Part shown: positions 63,697-64,000 of the stretch, one piece after another
Layout: the number at the start of each line of letters is the position of its first letter
Numbering within the stretch: the first letter of the stretch is position 1
DNA from: CAVVUC01 sp963751395
Lineage (GTDB): Bacteria > Verrucomicrobiota > Verrucomicrobiia > Chthoniobacterales > Chthoniobacteraceae
Assembly (NCBI GenBank): GCA_963751395.1
Contig: CAVVUC010000002.1
Coordinates: 1,240,001 to 1,304,000 of the forward strand
DNA: 64,000 bases
Direction of reading: 5' to 3'
Position numbers and translations under genes: made by a program
The notes under the pieces: model-generated
Database searches by the model: none
The model's input: only the letters and a program-made list of their open reading frames with translations
Told to the model about the DNA's origin: nothing

Positions 63697-63966
63697 ATGG
63701 AACGAGATGTAACGGTCCTAAACAAGCTCGGCCTGCACGCCCGACCCGCTGCGGAGTTCGTGCGCGCTGCGAGAGCTTTCAAATCGACCATCACCATCCG
63801 CAAGGGAGGCGAGGTGTTTTCCGCGTCGAGCATCCTCGATGTGTTGAGCGCCAATTGCGATTTCGGCTCCATTTTGAGGCTCGTCGCCGAAGGCCCGGAT
63901 GCGGAGAAAGCGATCGAGCGGCTGAGCAGTCTCATGCACGACTTCAAGAAGCAGGAAGAGGGATGA
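63697..63966 (+). CDS. ptsH: PTS phosphocarrier protein HPr
   Basis: 89 residues from ATG at 63697. Active-site His14 in KLGLHARPAAEFVRAA and a regulatory serine region, FSASSILDVLSA, corresponding to Ser46 of Gram-positive HPr. It passes phosphate from enzyme I to EIIA domains; the EIIA at 13003 in this window is a possible acceptor. Enzyme I could lie just beyond the right edge, as ptsH-ptsI order is common, but only 34 bp remain. Confidence 0.93.
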   Translation: MERDVTVLNKLGLHARPAAEFVRAARAFKSTITIRKGGEVFSASSILDVLSANCDFGSILRLVAEGPDAEKAIERLSSLMHDFKKQEEG

Positions 63967-64000
63967 TGGAATTTGCCAGTTGGATTTCAGAATTTGGGTT

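Overview
The window looks like chromosomal DNA of a GC-rich Verrucomicrobiota bacterium, probably from the Chthoniobacter/Spartobacteria side. I infer this from the combination of a DUF1549/DUF1553 + DUF1501 + PPC-domain secretion cluster, PEP-CTERM sorting, autotransporter-associated beta-strand repeats, a PL11 rhamnogalacturonan lyase, a microcompartment shell gene and many hairpin and 7-bp repeat elements. No rRNA or tRNA gene was recognised, and the taxonomic call rests on gene content only.

Layout. 1-4.8 kb: minus-strand cluster of three secreted proteins (PPC-domain protein running off the left edge, DUF1501, DUF1549/DUF1553). 4.7-10 kb: a block with a PQQ-type sugar dehydrogenase/cytochrome c and two glycosyltransferases, flanked by two copies of a ~170-bp sequence. 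10-13 kb: RidA/chorismatase-like protein, PduS-type flavo-iron-sulfur protein and PduT-type shell protein. 13-15 kb: minus-strand tlyA-nadK-PTS EIIA, with overlapping genes. 15-23 kb: frameshifted acyl carrier protein, frameshifted PEP-CTERM formylglycine-generating-enzyme-like protein, and a very large frameshifted M36 metallopeptidase with Calx-beta domains. 23-26 kb: aroC, a CvpA-like protein and a SIMPL-domain protein.

26-31.3 kb is a decayed accessory island. It holds a four-part in-frame chimera (phage capsid, HsdM, AAA_4/AlbA_2 and antitoxin pieces), a PIN toxin, an HsdR N-terminus, an integron integrase reduced to its two ends, a 521-aa winged-helix protein of unknown role, and a gene cassette that ends in a recognisable attC site. 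32-39.3 kb is dominated by a giant secreted PL11 lyase fused to autotransporter-type repeats, broken by several one-base shifts. 39.4-46.3 kb carries a HupE-like remnant, an ABC binding protein and ATPase without a permease, an FAD oxidoreductase and a class A penicillin-binding protein. 46.4-49.9 kb carries trmD (with a repeat inserted in frame and a late frameshift), a polyvalent-protein-kinase-like gene, and a restriction endonuclease lying between the two ends of a deleted DNA methyltransferase. 50-64 kb is more ordinary: HDOD protein, mutY, rnhC, HU, a five-gene two-component cluster, a glycosyltransferase, a small secreted protein and HPr.

Three themes recur. Several mobile or defence genes keep both ends but have lost their middle. 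Hairpin and heptamer repeats sit between genes and have twice entered housekeeping coding sequence (trmD, mutY). One-base frameshifts occur in at least six otherwise well-preserved genes, including the normally essential trmD, so some are probably assembly errors rather than real inactivation.
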